64,000 nt of DNA from Streptomyces dengpaensis. GTDB lineage: Bacteria > Actinomycetota > Actinomycetes > Streptomycetales > Streptomycetaceae. The notes under the pieces are model-generated. The model was not told where the DNA came from and did no database searches. It worked only from the letters and a program-made list of their open reading frames with translations. The DNA lies in the NCBI RefSeq assembly GCF_002946835.1, contig NZ_CP026652.1, forward strand, positions 6,014,001-6,078,000. The letters run 5' to 3'. This document shows positions 19,642 through 28,529 of the stretch, one piece after another; positions within the stretch are counted from its first letter, which is position 1; each line of letters begins with the position of its first letter. The translations under genes were made by a program, and so were the position numbers.

Positions 19642-20559
19642 TCAGCGCCCGATGAACTGCGGCCCCTGCGGCGGCAGCTTGAACTCCGGGTCGGGCACAG
19701 CGCCCACCGGCTGCGGGTAGCCGTACGCCGGCTGGCTGGTCGGCTGGGGGTAGCCGTAGGCGGGCTGGGCGGCGGCGGTGGCCGCGGCGGCGGGCGCCGT
19801 CTGCGTCTGCGGATAGCCGTACGCGGGCTGCTGCGGCACCGGCGCAGGCTGCTCCGGCACCGCCGCGGGCTGCTCCGGCGGCAACGGCACCGACGTCTCC
19901 GGGACAGCGGCGGCGGCAGGCGCGGCCCAGCCCGCGGCTTCGGGCGCGGGCTGGGCCGCCGGCGCCGCGTCGGGCACGGATCCGGTCACCGGCGCCCCGC
20001 CAGAAGCGGCGGCCTCCGTCTCGTCGACCGAGATCCCGAAGTCGGTCGCGAGGCCCACCAGACCGTTGGAGTAGCCCTCGCCGAGCGCCCGGAACTTCCA
20101 CCCGTCACCGCGCCGGTACAGCTCGCCGCAGATCAGCGCGGTCTCGGCCCCGGTCTCCGGCTTGACGTCGAAGTACGCCACCGGTTCGCCGTCCGCGACC
20201 GTGGCGTCGTACAGCAGGATGCGCAGATCCCGTACGCGGTCGAACGCGACGTCGTCCGCCGATGCGACCAGCAGAATCTGTCCGACTCCGGACTCGACAC
20301 CCGTCAGATCCGTCTGGATCGTGTCGGTCAGACCCTCGGCTACGCGTTTCTTGCCGAGCCGCCAGACCTTGCCCGAGGGATGGCGGGGCTGGTTGTAGAA
20401 GACGAAGTCCTCGTCGGATCGCACACGACCGTCGGGGCCGAGGAGCAGCGCCGAGGCATCGACATCAGGGACACCCTGCCCGGGTGTCCAGCGCAGTACG
20501 GCGCGCACCGCTGTGGCGTCCAGCGGGACGTTCGACCCCTTCAGCATCGCGTGCGTCAT
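19642..20559 (-). CDS. TerD-domain protein with proline-rich YGYPQ-repeat tail
   Basis: A 305-aa protein. Residues 1-180 form a TerD domain ([60 protein letters not shown]). The remaining 125 residues are a low-complexity Ala/Pro/Gln tail with three QPAYGYPQ repeats before the end. Similar tails in actinobacteria mediate protein-protein contact. It is transcribed towards the TerA-like gene and divergently from the HpcH operon, with a 180-bp promoter gap, suggesting shared regulation with that operon. Confidence 0.88.
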   Translation of the reverse strand: MTHAMLKGSNVPLDATAVRAVLRWTPGQGVPDVDASALLLGPDGRVRSDEDFVFYNQPRHPSGKVWRLGKKRVAEGLTDTIQTDLTGVESGVGQILLVASADDVAFDRVRDLRILLYDATVADGEPVAYFDVKPETGAETALICGELYRRGDGWKFRALGEGYSNGLVGLATDFGISVDETEAAASGGAPVTGSVPDAAPAAQPAPEAAGWAAPAAAAVPETSVPLPPEQPAAVPEQPAPVPQQPAYGYPQTQTAPAAAATAAAQPAYGYPQPTSQPAYGYPQPVGAVPDPEFKLPPQGPQFIGR

Positions 20560-20739
20560 GCGGTCATCCTGCCCTCTCGGTCCTGGTCACGACAACGCGG
20601 GGTCCCGCCAGGACCGGTGTTTGCCGGACACGGCCGAGTTACCCGAACTTCACGCTCGGTGGGAACCTGTGACATGGATCCATACGTACTATTACCGGCC
20701 ACATCACGTCGGGCCGCCTAGCTGCCACGGGGGAGTTTC

Positions 20740-21909
20740 ATGCGTCATTTTGGTCATATCGCCCCTGAGGAGCGGCAACGCCTCTTCTTCCGGGAGCCGG
20801 GCGAATTCACCGCCGACTCGCCGGCCCGGGTGCTCTCCGCGGCCCTCGGGGCCACGCTGTACAGCCCCGCGACCCGGGGGCAGCTGGCCGACGACATCAC
20901 CAAGCAGGCCGCGCGCGGCGTGGTCTCCATGGTGCTCTGCCTGGAGGACTCGATCGACGACTCGGAGGTCGTGGGCGCCGAGGAGAACCTGGTCCAGCAG
21001 TTCACCGCCCTCGCCGCACGACAGGACGCCGGCGACCTGCCGCTGCTGTTCATCCGGGTCCGCCACCCCGCTCAGATCCCCGACCTCGTCCAGCGCCTCG
21101 GTCCCGCCGTCCGGCTGCTGTCCGGATTCGTGATGCCGAAGTTCACCGAGGAGCGCGGTGTGCCGTTCCTGGAGGCGCTCGCCTGCGCCGAGACGGCGAG
21201 CGGCAGGCGCCTTTTTGCGATGCCGGTCCTTGAATCGCCCGAGCTGCTGTACCGGGAGTCGCGCGTGGAGACCCTGGAGGGCATCTTCCGCGCCGTCGAC
21301 AAGTACCGCGACCGGGTGCTCGCGCTGCGCATCGGGGTGACGGACTTCTGCTCCTCGTACGGCCTGCGCCGGGCCCCCGACATGACGGCGTACGACGTCC
21401 AGGTCGTCGCCTCCGTGATCGCCGACGTGGTGAACATGCTGGGGCGGGCCGACGGCACCGGTTTCACGGTGACCGGGCCGGTGTGGGAGTACTTCCGTGT
21501 CCAGGAGCGCATGTTCAAGCCGCAGCTGCGCCGCAGCCCCTTCCTGGAGGGGCGGGCGGAGGAACTGCGCGAGGCGCTGATCGAGCACGCCATGGACGGG
21601 CTGCTGCGCGAGATCACCCTCGACCAGGCCAACGGCCTGCTGGGCAAGACCTGCATCCACCCCTCGCACGTCCTGCCCGTGCACGCCCTCTCGGTCGTCA
21701 GCCACGAGGAGTACAGCGACGCGCAGGACATCCTGAAGCCGGAGCGCAACGGCGGGGGTGTACTGCGGTCGGCGTACACGAACAAAATGAACGAGGTGAA
21801 GCCGCACCGCGCCTGGGCCGAGCGCACCCTCCAGCGCGCCGACGCCTTCGGCGTCGCCAACGAGGACATCGGCTTCGTGGACCTGCTCGCCGCAGGGCTC
21901 CCCGCGTGA
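20740..21909 (+). CDS. HpcH/HpaI aldolase / citrate lyase family protein of the Ter locus
   Basis: A 389-aa TIM-barrel lyase. The metal-binding acidic motif is VLCLEDSIDDSEV (residues about 66-78), the second acidic region is FVMPKF, and the conserved RIGVTDFCSSYGLRR follows. This variant is the one found in Ter-associated operons beside PRTase/TRSP, StiP and HAD genes, where it is thought to make a carbon-carbon bond in a nucleotide-like metabolite. The exact reaction is not established. The ATG at 20740 is 17 bp after a GGGGGAG. Its stop overlaps the next start (GTGA at 21906-21909), indicating translational coupling. Confidence 0.88.
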   Translation: MRHFGHIAPEERQRLFFREPGEFTADSPARVLSAALGATLYSPATRGQLADDITKQAARGVVSMVLCLEDSIDDSEVVGAEENLVQQFTALAARQDAGDLPLLFIRVRHPAQIPDLVQRLGPAVRLLSGFVMPKFTEERGVPFLEALACAETASGRRLFAMPVLESPELLYRESRVETLEGIFRAVDKYRDRVLALRIGVTDFCSSYGLRRAPDMTAYDVQVVASVIADVVNMLGRADGTGFTVTGPVWEYFRVQERMFKPQLRRSPFLEGRAEELREALIEHAMDGLLREITLDQANGLLGKTCIHPSHVLPVHALSVVSHEEYSDAQDILKPERNGGGVLRSAYTNKMNEVKPHRAWAERTLQRADAFGVANEDIGFVDLLAAGLPA

Positions 21910-24515
21910 GCCGGTCCGACCGGGCGGCGCGCGACCCGATCAACGCGACGCGGAACCCGATCACCAGGGAATTGATGAACAACGCAGTGAAGGACGTGGC
22001 GAACGACGTGACGAGCGACGCGGTCTGGACAGGAACGTGGGTCGCCGAGCGGCTCGGCCTCGAACTCGTCGGTGACGAGAAGCTGAGCGACCTGCTGGGG
22101 CTCGCGCTGCGCCGCAACCCCAAGCGCGCGCATCTGCTCGTGTCGAACGTCCTGGGCAAGCACGTCCCGCAGTCGCCGTCCGTGGTGTACGGATACGGGT
22201 TCGCGCTCGGCCGGCGGGTACGCGACCTGCTGGGCGCCGAGGATGCCGGTGCGGCCGTGGTCCTCGGGTACGCCGAGACGGCCACCGGGCTCGGCCACGC
22301 GGTCGCGGACGGCCTGGGCCTCGCGCCCTACCTGCACTCCACCCGCCGCCCGGTCGAGGGCGTCGCCCGCGCGGGCGGCTTCGAGGAGTCCCACTCGCAC
22401 GCCACCTCGCACCTGCTGCTTCCCGAGGACCCCGCTCTGCTGGCCGGATCCGGCCCCCTGGTCCTCGTCGACGACGAGTTCTCCACCGGCAACACGGTCC
22501 TCAACACCATCCGCGCCCTGCACCAGCGCTACCCGCGCGAGCGGTACGTGGTCGTGGCCCTGGTCGACATGCGCTCGGCCGAGGACCTGGGCCGGCTGGA
22601 GCGGTTCGCCAAGGAGATCGGCGCCCGCGTGGACCTGGTGTCCGCGGCGTCGGGGACGGTACGGCTCCCGGAGGGCGTACTGGAGAAGGGGCAGGCACTG
22701 GTCGCCGCGCACGAGTCGGCGGCGCCCGCCACCGCGTCGCGCGCCGGGAAGGCCACCCGCGTCCAGCTCGGCTGGCCCCATGGCCTGCCCGACGGCGGGC
22801 GGCACGGGTTCACGCCCGCGCATCGCATACGGCTGGAGGGTGCGCTGCCCGCCATGGCCGCCCGGATCGCCGGGGCGCTGCCGGACGGCGCCCGGCGGGT
22901 GCTCGTGCTCGGCTTCGAGGAGCTGATGTACGCGCCGCTGCGGCTGGCGCGGGAGCTGGAGCAGGTGGTGACCTCCGAGGTGCGCTACTCCACGACCACC
23001 CGGTCCCCGGTGCTCGCCCTCGACGACCCCGGCTACGCGATACGCAGCCGAATCGTTTTCCCTGCCCACGACAACCCGGACGACGGCCCCGGCGAGCGCT
23101 ACGCCTACAACGTCGCGGGCGCCGGCTTCGACGCCGTCGTCGCCGTCGTCGACTCCGTGGCCGACACCTCCGAACTACACGCCCCCGACGGCCTGTTGGC
23201 TCAGCTCGCGGCGCACACACCGAGCGTCCTGCTCGCCGTCGTCCCGTCGTACGTCCCCGCACGGCCGTCCACCGAAAGGCCCTCCATGCTCGCTGAGCCC
23301 CTCCGCGGCCCCGCCTTCTCCTCGTACGCGCCCGACGAGGTCGGCTGGCTGCTCCAGGACCTCTCGGACGTGGGCCTGGAGGCGCCGACCGAGGAGCGCG
23401 AGGAGGCGATCCAGAGCGGTGGCGCCCACTACGCGGAGTCGCTGCCGGTCGAGTACCAGCCGAGCGCCCAGTACCAGGAGCTGTTCCACGCGGCCCTCGG
23501 CACCTCGGCGGCCCGGATCGCCCAGGCCGTCGGCGCCGTCACCGAGCTGGTGCTCGCCGAGTTCCCCCACTCTCGGCTTCTCCCCCACCCTCGGCTCCGC
23601 TCGAGCGGGGGGACCCCCATGAGCGGGGGGACCCCCATGCCGCGCCCGGTCCTGGTGTCCCTGGCCCGCGCGGGCACCCCGGTCGGCGTCCTGATGCGCC
23701 GCTGGGCCAAGGACCGTCACGAGCTGGAGTTGCCTCACTACGCCGTCTCGATCGTGCGGGGCCGCGGCATCGACGCCAACGCGCTGCGCTGGCTCGCCGC
23801 CCACCACGACCCGGCCGACGTCGTGTTCGTCGACGGCTGGACCGGCAAGGGCGCGATCAGCCGCGAACTCGCCGACGCGATAAGGGAGTTCGAGGCGTCC
23901 GACGGCATCATCGGCTTCGACCCGGAGATCGCGGTCCTCGCCGACCCGGGCTCCTGCGTGCGGACGTACGGCACCCGCGAGGACTTCCTGATCCCCTCCG
24001 CCTGCCTCAACTCGACGGTGTCCGGGCTCATTTCGCGCACGGTCCTGCGTGCCGACCTGGTCGGCGAGCACGACTACCACGGTGCGAAGTTCTACCGCGA
24101 ACTCGCCGGCTCCGATGTCTCCGGCGACTTCCTGGACGCCATCGCCGCCCGCTTCGCCGACGTCGCCGACGCGGCCTGCGCCCAGGCCAAGGAACTCCTC
24201 GCCGCCGACCGCACCCCCACCTGGGAGGGCTGGGCGGCCGTCGAGCGGATCAGCGAGGAGTACGGGATCCACGACGTGAACCTCGTCAAGCCGGGCGTCG
24301 GCGAGACCACCCGCGTCCTGCTGCGCCGCGTCCCCTGGAAGATCCTCGCGCGCGCCGGAGCGGGCGCCGACCTCGACCACGTACGCCTGCTCGCCGAGCA
24401 GCGCGGGGTGCCCGTCGAGGAGGTCGCCGATCTCCCGTACACCTGCGTGGGGTTGATCCACCCGAAGTACACGCGCGGCGCGACGGGTGCCGACGGCAAG
24501 GCGGTGACGGTCTGA
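21906..24515 (+). CDS. Fused phosphoribosyltransferase-TRSP-StiP protein
   Basis: An 869-aa three-domain protein. The first domain (to about residue 270) is a type I phosphoribosyltransferase with the PRPP loop VLVDDEFSTGNT near residues 186-197. The second is the TRSP domain, whose name-giving tetrad appears in YSTTTRSPVLALDD near residue 365. From about residue 470 comes a StiP domain with the SACLNSTVSGLISRT cysteine segment. PRTase-TRSP and StiP are usually separate neighbouring genes, so this is a fusion. A dispersed-repeat-like insert makes a low-complexity linker inside the StiP part (residues about 553-578). It is translationally coupled to HpcH upstream and HAD downstream. The predicted role is synthesis or processing of a PRPP-derived signal in the Ter stress response. 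Confidence 0.85.
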   Translation: MSRSDRAARDPINATRNPITRELMNNAVKDVANDVTSDAVWTGTWVAERLGLELVGDEKLSDLLGLALRRNPKRAHLLVSNVLGKHVPQSPSVVYGYGFALGRRVRDLLGAEDAGAAVVLGYAETATGLGHAVADGLGLAPYLHSTRRPVEGVARAGGFEESHSHATSHLLLPEDPALLAGSGPLVLVDDEFSTGNTVLNTIRALHQRYPRERYVVVALVDMRSAEDLGRLERFAKEIGARVDLVSAASGTVRLPEGVLEKGQALVAAHESAAPATASRAGKATRVQLGWPHGLPDGGRHGFTPAHRIRLEGALPAMAARIAGALPDGARRVLVLGFEELMYAPLRLARELEQVVTSEVRYSTTTRSPVLALDDPGYAIRSRIVFPAHDNPDDGPGERYAYNVAGAGFDAVVAVVDSVADTSELHAPDGLLAQLAAHTPSVLLAVVPSYVPARPSTERPSMLAEPLRGPAFSSYAPDEVGWLLQDLSDVGLEAPTEEREEAIQSGGAHYAESLPVEYQPSAQYQELFHAALGTSAARIAQAVGAVTELVLAEFPHSRLLPHPRLRSSGGTPMSGGTPMPRPVLVSLARAGTPVGVLMRRWAKDRHELELPHYAVSIVRGRGIDANALRWLAAHHDPADVVFVDGWTGKGAISRELADAIREFEASDGIIGFDPEIAVLADPGSCVRTYGTREDFLIPSACLNSTVSGLISRTVLRADLVGEHDYHGAKFYRELAGSDVSGDFLDAIAARFADVADAACAQAKELLAADRTPTWEGWAAVERISEEYGIHDVNLVKPGVGETTRVLLRRVPWKILARAGAGADLDHVRLLAEQRGVPVEEVADLPYTCVGLIHPKYTRGATGADGKAVTV
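23563..23640 (+). repeat. In-frame dispersed repeat inside the StiP coding region
   Basis: About 78 bp (26 codons) reading PHSRLLPHPRLRSSGGTPMS and then a second GGTPM. It contains CCCCCACTCTCGGCTTC and CCCCCACCCTCGGCTCCGCT, then two GAGCGGGGGGACCCCCATG units. This is the sequence type of a small palindromic element scattered between Streptomyces genes. It interrupts an otherwise continuous StiP match (ELVLAEF, then PRPVLVSLARAGTP) without breaking the frame. Confidence 0.7.
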
Positions 24516-25333
24516 TGTCCTCGCCCAAGACGCTCATCGCCAGCGACCTCGACCGCACCCTCATCTACTCCTCGGCCGCCCTGGCGCTGACCATGCCGGA
24601 CGCGCGGGCGCCCCGGCTGCTCTGCGTCGAGGTGCACGAGAGCAAGCCGCTGTCGTACATGACGGAGACGGCGGCCGCCCTTCTCAGCGAACTCGGCGAC
24701 ACGGCGCTCTTCGTACCCACCACGACCCGCACCCGCAAGCAGTACCAGCGCATCAACCTGCCGGGCCCCGCCCCGAAGTACGCGATCTGCGCCAACGGCG
24801 GGCATCTGCTCGTCGACGGCGTCTCCGACCCCGACTGGCACGCGAGCGTGACGGCACGGCTCGCCACCGAGTGCGCTCCGCTCGCGGAGGTGCGGGAGCA
24901 CCTGGAGGCCACCGCCGACCCGTCCTGGGTCCGCAAACACCGGGTGGCCGAGGACCTGTTCGTCTATCTGGTGGTGGAGCGCGAGCTGCTCCCCGAGGAG
25001 TGGGTGAAGGAACTCGCCGTGTGGGCGGAGAACCGCGGCTGGACGGTCTCCCTCCAGGGCCGCAAGATCTACGCCGTGCCGAAGCCGCTCACCAAGAGCG
25101 CGGCCATGCGCGAACTCGCCCGCCGCACCGGCGCGCCCCTGACCCTCGCGGCCGGTGACTCCCTCCTCGACGCCGACCTCCTGCTGGCCGCCGACCGGGG
25201 CTGGCGCCCCGGCCACGGCGAACTGGCGGACACCGACTGGACGGCCCCCGCGATCACCGCGCTTCCGGAGCGAGGGGTGGCGGCGGGGGAGCGGATCCTG
25301 CGGGAGTTCTTGCGGGGGGCTCGGGAGATGTAG
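24515..25333 (+). CDS. HAD-superfamily phosphatase of the Ter biosynthetic operon
   Basis: A 272-aa HAD hydrolase. Motif I is ASDLDRTLIYS (nucleophile DxD, residues about 8-18), and the C-terminal motif lies in LAAGDSLLDADLLLAADRGW (motif IV). It dephosphorylates a small molecule, plausibly the product of the PRTase and HpcH enzymes encoded directly upstream. Its ATG overlaps the stop of the StiP fusion (TGATG at 24513-24517), so the three genes form one coupled operon. The substrate is inferred from context only. Confidence 0.88.
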   Translation: MSSPKTLIASDLDRTLIYSSAALALTMPDARAPRLLCVEVHESKPLSYMTETAAALLSELGDTALFVPTTTRTRKQYQRINLPGPAPKYAICANGGHLLVDGVSDPDWHASVTARLATECAPLAEVREHLEATADPSWVRKHRVAEDLFVYLVVERELLPEEWVKELAVWAENRGWTVSLQGRKIYAVPKPLTKSAAMRELARRTGAPLTLAAGDSLLDADLLLAADRGWRPGHGELADTDWTAPAITALPERGVAAGERILREFLRGAREM

Positions 25334-25357
25334 GCGGTGGGGCTCGGTGCTGCGGGG

Positions 25358-25585
25358 TCAGCCGCAGCACCCGCCTCCGCAGCACCCGCCGCCACCCCCG
25401 CCAGAGCGGGGCGCCTGGGCCGGGGCCGGCGTCGAGCCGCCGACCGCGACGGCCACCGTCGACAGGAGTTTCACGGTGTCGTCGTGGCCGGACGGGCAGG
25501 CCGCGGGGGCGGCGGAATCCGCCATCGGGCGGCTGAGTTCGAACGTGTCGCCGCAGGTCCGGCAGCGGTACTCGTAGCGAGGCAT
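25358..25585 (-). CDS. FmdB-family zinc-ribbon protein
   Basis: A 75-aa protein starting MPRYEYRCRTCGDTFEL, the FmdB zinc ribbon (CxxC near residues 8-11 and CPSGH near residue 31). It has a Gly/Cys-rich tail (SGGGGGGCCGGGCCG). FmdB proteins are putative regulators; the cysteine-rich tail could hold metal. It is convergent with the Ter operon, 25 bp from the HAD stop. Confidence 0.88.
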   Translation of the reverse strand: MPRYEYRCRTCGDTFELSRPMADSAAPAACPSGHDDTVKLLSTVAVAVGGSTPAPAQAPRSGGGGGGCCGGGCCG

Positions 25586-25859
25586 GCGCCCAGGTTAGCC
25601 GGAGCCCAGCGGCGATCACAGGATTCCGGAGGGCCCGCCCGGCGGTCCGGCGCGACGGGCTGACCGTTACTGTCCGGTTCTTGTTCAGTTCCCGAACGAA
25701 GATTGTGTGAAAGTCGCTGCTAATTTATGTGTGCCGCGACGAGCCGCAAGGTCGGGGAGGGGGGCTCGCAGCCGCATCAGCGGCCGCTGCATCTACCCGC
25801 GCGGGCAATTTCGAGTGCGGAGGGAGACGCAGTCGTGACCGAGGCATGGCATCGAACGG

Positions 25860-28424
25860 ATGCCCCGCATCCCCCGGGTGCTCCACGTTCCGGAGGCCGC
25901 CGTGGCTAGTGGGGAGGGCGGAACTCGTCCGCAGGCTAGTGGGGAGGGTGGAACTCGTCCGCAGGCTAGTGGGGAGGGTGGAACTCGTCCGCATGTCGGC
26001 GGGGAGGGCGGAACTCGTCCGCATGTCGGCGGGGAGGGCGGCACCCGCCCGCATGTCGGCGGGGAGGGCGGAACTCGTCCGCAGGCTAGTGGGGAGGGCG
26101 GCACCCGCCCGCAGGTCGGCGGGGAGGGCGGCACCTGCCCGCAGGCTAGTGGGGAGGGCGGCACCCGTCCGCAGGTCGGCGGGGAGGGCGGCACCCGTCC
26201 GCAGGTCGGCGGGGAGGGCGGCACCCGCCCGCAGGTCGGCGGGGAGGGCGGCACCCGCCCGCAGGTCGGCGGGGAGGGCGGCACCCGTCCGCAGGTTGGC
26301 GGGGAGGGCGGCACCCGTCCGCAGGTCGGCGGGGAGGGCGGCACCCGCCCGGAGGCCGGCGCGGAGGGCGGCACCCGCCCGCCCCGCCACCGCGGCGCCC
26401 GCCGCAAACCCGTAGCGCAGTCCGCCCTCGCCGAGCGGTGGGCGCCGTTCCTCCGCCGGCTGAGACCGGCGTACCCACGGCCGGGCCGCAGCGGCTGGCG
26501 GCGCTGGATGCCGTCGTGGCGGCAGTGGCTGGGGGCCTTCGGCCTGGCGATCGGGCTGAGCGGATCGCTGCTCGTCATCGCCTACGCGGCCACGGACATA
26601 CCCAAGAACCTGAACACGTACGCGACGCAGCAGGACAACGTCTACTACTGGTCGGACGGCACACCCATGGCCCGTACCGGATGGGTGCGGCGACAGGAGA
26701 TGCCGCTCAAGGACATTCCAGAGGATGTGCGCTGGGCGGTCCTCGCGGCGGAGAACGCGAGCTTCTACTCCGACCCCGGCGTCTCCGTCAAAGGCATCAC
26801 CCGCGCCCTGGCGCGCACGGTGGGCCAAGGAGACACCCAGGGCGGCTCCACCATCACCCAGCAGTACGTCAAGAACGTCTACCTGAACCAGAACCGGACC
26901 GTGAGCCGCAAGCTCACCGAGGCGATGATCGCCCTCAAGCTCGACAACAGGATGAGCAAGGACAAGATCCTCGAGGGCTACCTCAACACCAGCTGGTTCG
27001 GCCGCGGAACCTACGGCCTCCAGCGGGCCGCCCAGGCGTACTACGGCAAGGACGTCAGCCGGCTGAACGCCAGCGAGGGCGCGTTCCTCGCCTCCCTCCT
27101 CAAGGGCGCCGGCCTCTACGACCCCGCCCTGGGCAAGGAGAACCGCAAGCGGGCCGTGGAGCGCTGGTCCTGGACCCTCGACCGCATGGTCGAGATCGGC
27201 AAGCTGTCGCCGTCCGAGCGGGCCACGTACACGAAGTTCCCCGAGCCGCTCAAGCAGTCCAAGGCGTACGACACCGGCAAGCAGAGCGACTACCTGGTGG
27301 AGCTGGCGGCCCAGTACGCCAAGAAGGCCGCGCACATCTCGGACAAGGAGTTCGACCTGGGCGGCTACCAGATCTACACGACCTTCGACCGCAAGCGGGA
27401 GGCGGCGCTCACCGACGCCGTGACCAAGGCCCGCAAGGAGGCGAAGGAGAAGGACCCCGGCAGGGCGAAGACCGCGCACTACGGGGCCGCCTCGGTGGCC
27501 GCGGACGGCAAGATCCTCGCCATCCACGGCGGCCCCGACCACCGTACGCAGGGCTACAACGAGTCCAACGCCACCACCGTCCCCGCCGGTTCGGCGTTCC
27601 TGCCGTTCGTCTACGCTGCCGGCCTGGAACACGGCATCCACAAGACCCGCGACAGCGCGGCCACACCGGTCACTCCCGAGTCCGTCTACGACGGCAACGA
27701 CGGCGTCCCGGTCACCACGCCCGAGGGGCCCTACTGGGACCGCAGCGGCAAGAAGGTCGCCGCCCGCAACGACGGCGAGAAGTCGTACGGGCCGATCACC
27801 CTGCGCAGGGCGCTCGCGCTGTCCGTGAACACGCCTTTCATGCAACTCGGCATGGACACGGGCCTGGACAAGGTGCGGTCGACCGCCGAGGCGGCGGGAC
27901 TGCTCTCGTCCAGCATGGGGCGGCAGGTGCCCGCGCTGTCCCTGGGCAGTGCCACGCCCAGCGCGATCCGGATGGCGAGTGGCTACGCCACGTTCGCCGC
28001 GGACGGCACGCACGTCGAGCCGTACTCGGTGCGGCGCATCACCCGCAACGGCTCCCGGGTCGCCCTGGACACGCCCCGCCCCCGTCGCGCGGTCGACGCC
28101 GACGTGGCCCGCGAGGTCACCGAGGCGCTCACGGAATCCTTCCGCGCCAAGCACGCCGACGAGGCCCCCGCCTCGGCCCGGGTGGCCGGGAAGGCAGGCA
28201 CCACCGCGGACGACAAGGCCGTCTGGTACGTGGGCACGAACCGGTCCGTGTCCACCGCGGTGGCCGTCTACCGCATGGACCTGTCCAAGAGCCTCGAACC
28301 ACTGCCGCTCGAGGGGATCGCCTCCGCCTCGGACTCCGCTTCCAGTGCGTCCGGCACGTCCGGTCCTTCCGGCGCCGACGTCCCGTACGCCATCTGGGCC
28401 GGCGCCATGAGCCCGCTCGGCTGA
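25860..28424 (+). CDS. Class A penicillin-binding protein with altered transpeptidase motifs and a repeat-rich N-terminus
   Basis: An 854-aa bitopic membrane protein. Residues 16-175 are 16 ten-residue repeats (consensus VGGEGGTRPQ), cytoplasmic by topology; the membrane helix is near 223-245. A GT51 glycosyltransferase follows (AAENASFYSDPGVS, GGSTITQQYVKN, KILEGYLNTSWFGRGTYGLQ, EGAFLASLLKGAG). The transpeptidase domain has SVN for SxN, but SxxK reads SAFL and KTG reads KAG. It therefore probably polymerises glycan but cannot cross-link. The start is uncertain. A GTG at 25835 has a better ribosome-binding site (GGAGGGAG) and begins MTEAWHRTDAPHPPG, but that frame hits TAG at 25907. I use the ATG at 25860, the first in the frame that reaches the catalytic domains. 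Confidence 0.8.
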   Translation: MPRIPRVLHVPEAAVASGEGGTRPQASGEGGTRPQASGEGGTRPHVGGEGGTRPHVGGEGGTRPHVGGEGGTRPQASGEGGTRPQVGGEGGTCPQASGEGGTRPQVGGEGGTRPQVGGEGGTRPQVGGEGGTRPQVGGEGGTRPQVGGEGGTRPQVGGEGGTRPEAGAEGGTRPPRHRGARRKPVAQSALAERWAPFLRRLRPAYPRPGRSGWRRWMPSWRQWLGAFGLAIGLSGSLLVIAYAATDIPKNLNTYATQQDNVYYWSDGTPMARTGWVRRQEMPLKDIPEDVRWAVLAAENASFYSDPGVSVKGITRALARTVGQGDTQGGSTITQQYVKNVYLNQNRTVSRKLTEAMIALKLDNRMSKDKILEGYLNTSWFGRGTYGLQRAAQAYYGKDVSRLNASEGAFLASLLKGAGLYDPALGKENRKRAVERWSWTLDRMVEIGKLSPSERATYTKFPEPLKQSKAYDTGKQSDYLVELAAQYAKKAAHISDKEFDLGGYQIYTTFDRKREAALTDAVTKARKEAKEKDPGRAKTAHYGAASVAADGKILAIHGGPDHRTQGYNESNATTVPAGSAFLPFVYAAGLEHGIHKTRDSAATPVTPESVYDGNDGVPVTTPEGPYWDRSGKKVAARNDGEKSYGPITLRRALALSVNTPFMQLGMDTGLDKVRSTAEAAGLLSSSMGRQVPALSLGSATPSAIRMASGYATFAADGTHVEPYSVRRITRNGSRVALDTPRPRRAVDADVAREVTEALTESFRAKHADEAPASARVAGKAGTTADDKAVWYVGTNRSVSTAVAVYRMDLSKSLEPLPLEGIASASDSASSASGTSGPSGADVPYAIWAGAMSPLG
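25905..26380. repeat. 30-bp minisatellite, 16 copies
   Basis: Sixteen head-to-tail 30-bp units with core GGGGAGGGCGGCACCCGTCC, the last one or two diverged. Two unit types alternate irregularly (ending GCAGGCTAGT or GCAGGTCGGC), evidence of recent slippage or unequal exchange. Unit length is a multiple of three, so copy-number change keeps the PBP frame. The array has no unique spacers, so it is not a CRISPR. Confidence 0.9.
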
Positions 28425-28529
28425 CCCCGCAGGCCGGGCCCGCCCAGCCGCCGCTGACTTTCAAGGCCGGCCCGCCCGGCCGCGACGGCCGAGAGGCCGT
28501 CACACGCCCCTTCCGCCTCCTCGCAGAAT

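Noticed and set aside
25905..26380. CRISPR-like array of 30-bp repeats
   Set aside because: The repeats are head to tail with no unique spacers, are in frame with a PBP, and no cas genes are near.
25725..28154. An 809-codon minus-strand frame with Ala/Leu-rich repeats
   Set aside because: It is antisense to the PBP gene; the repeats are the same minisatellite read backwards.
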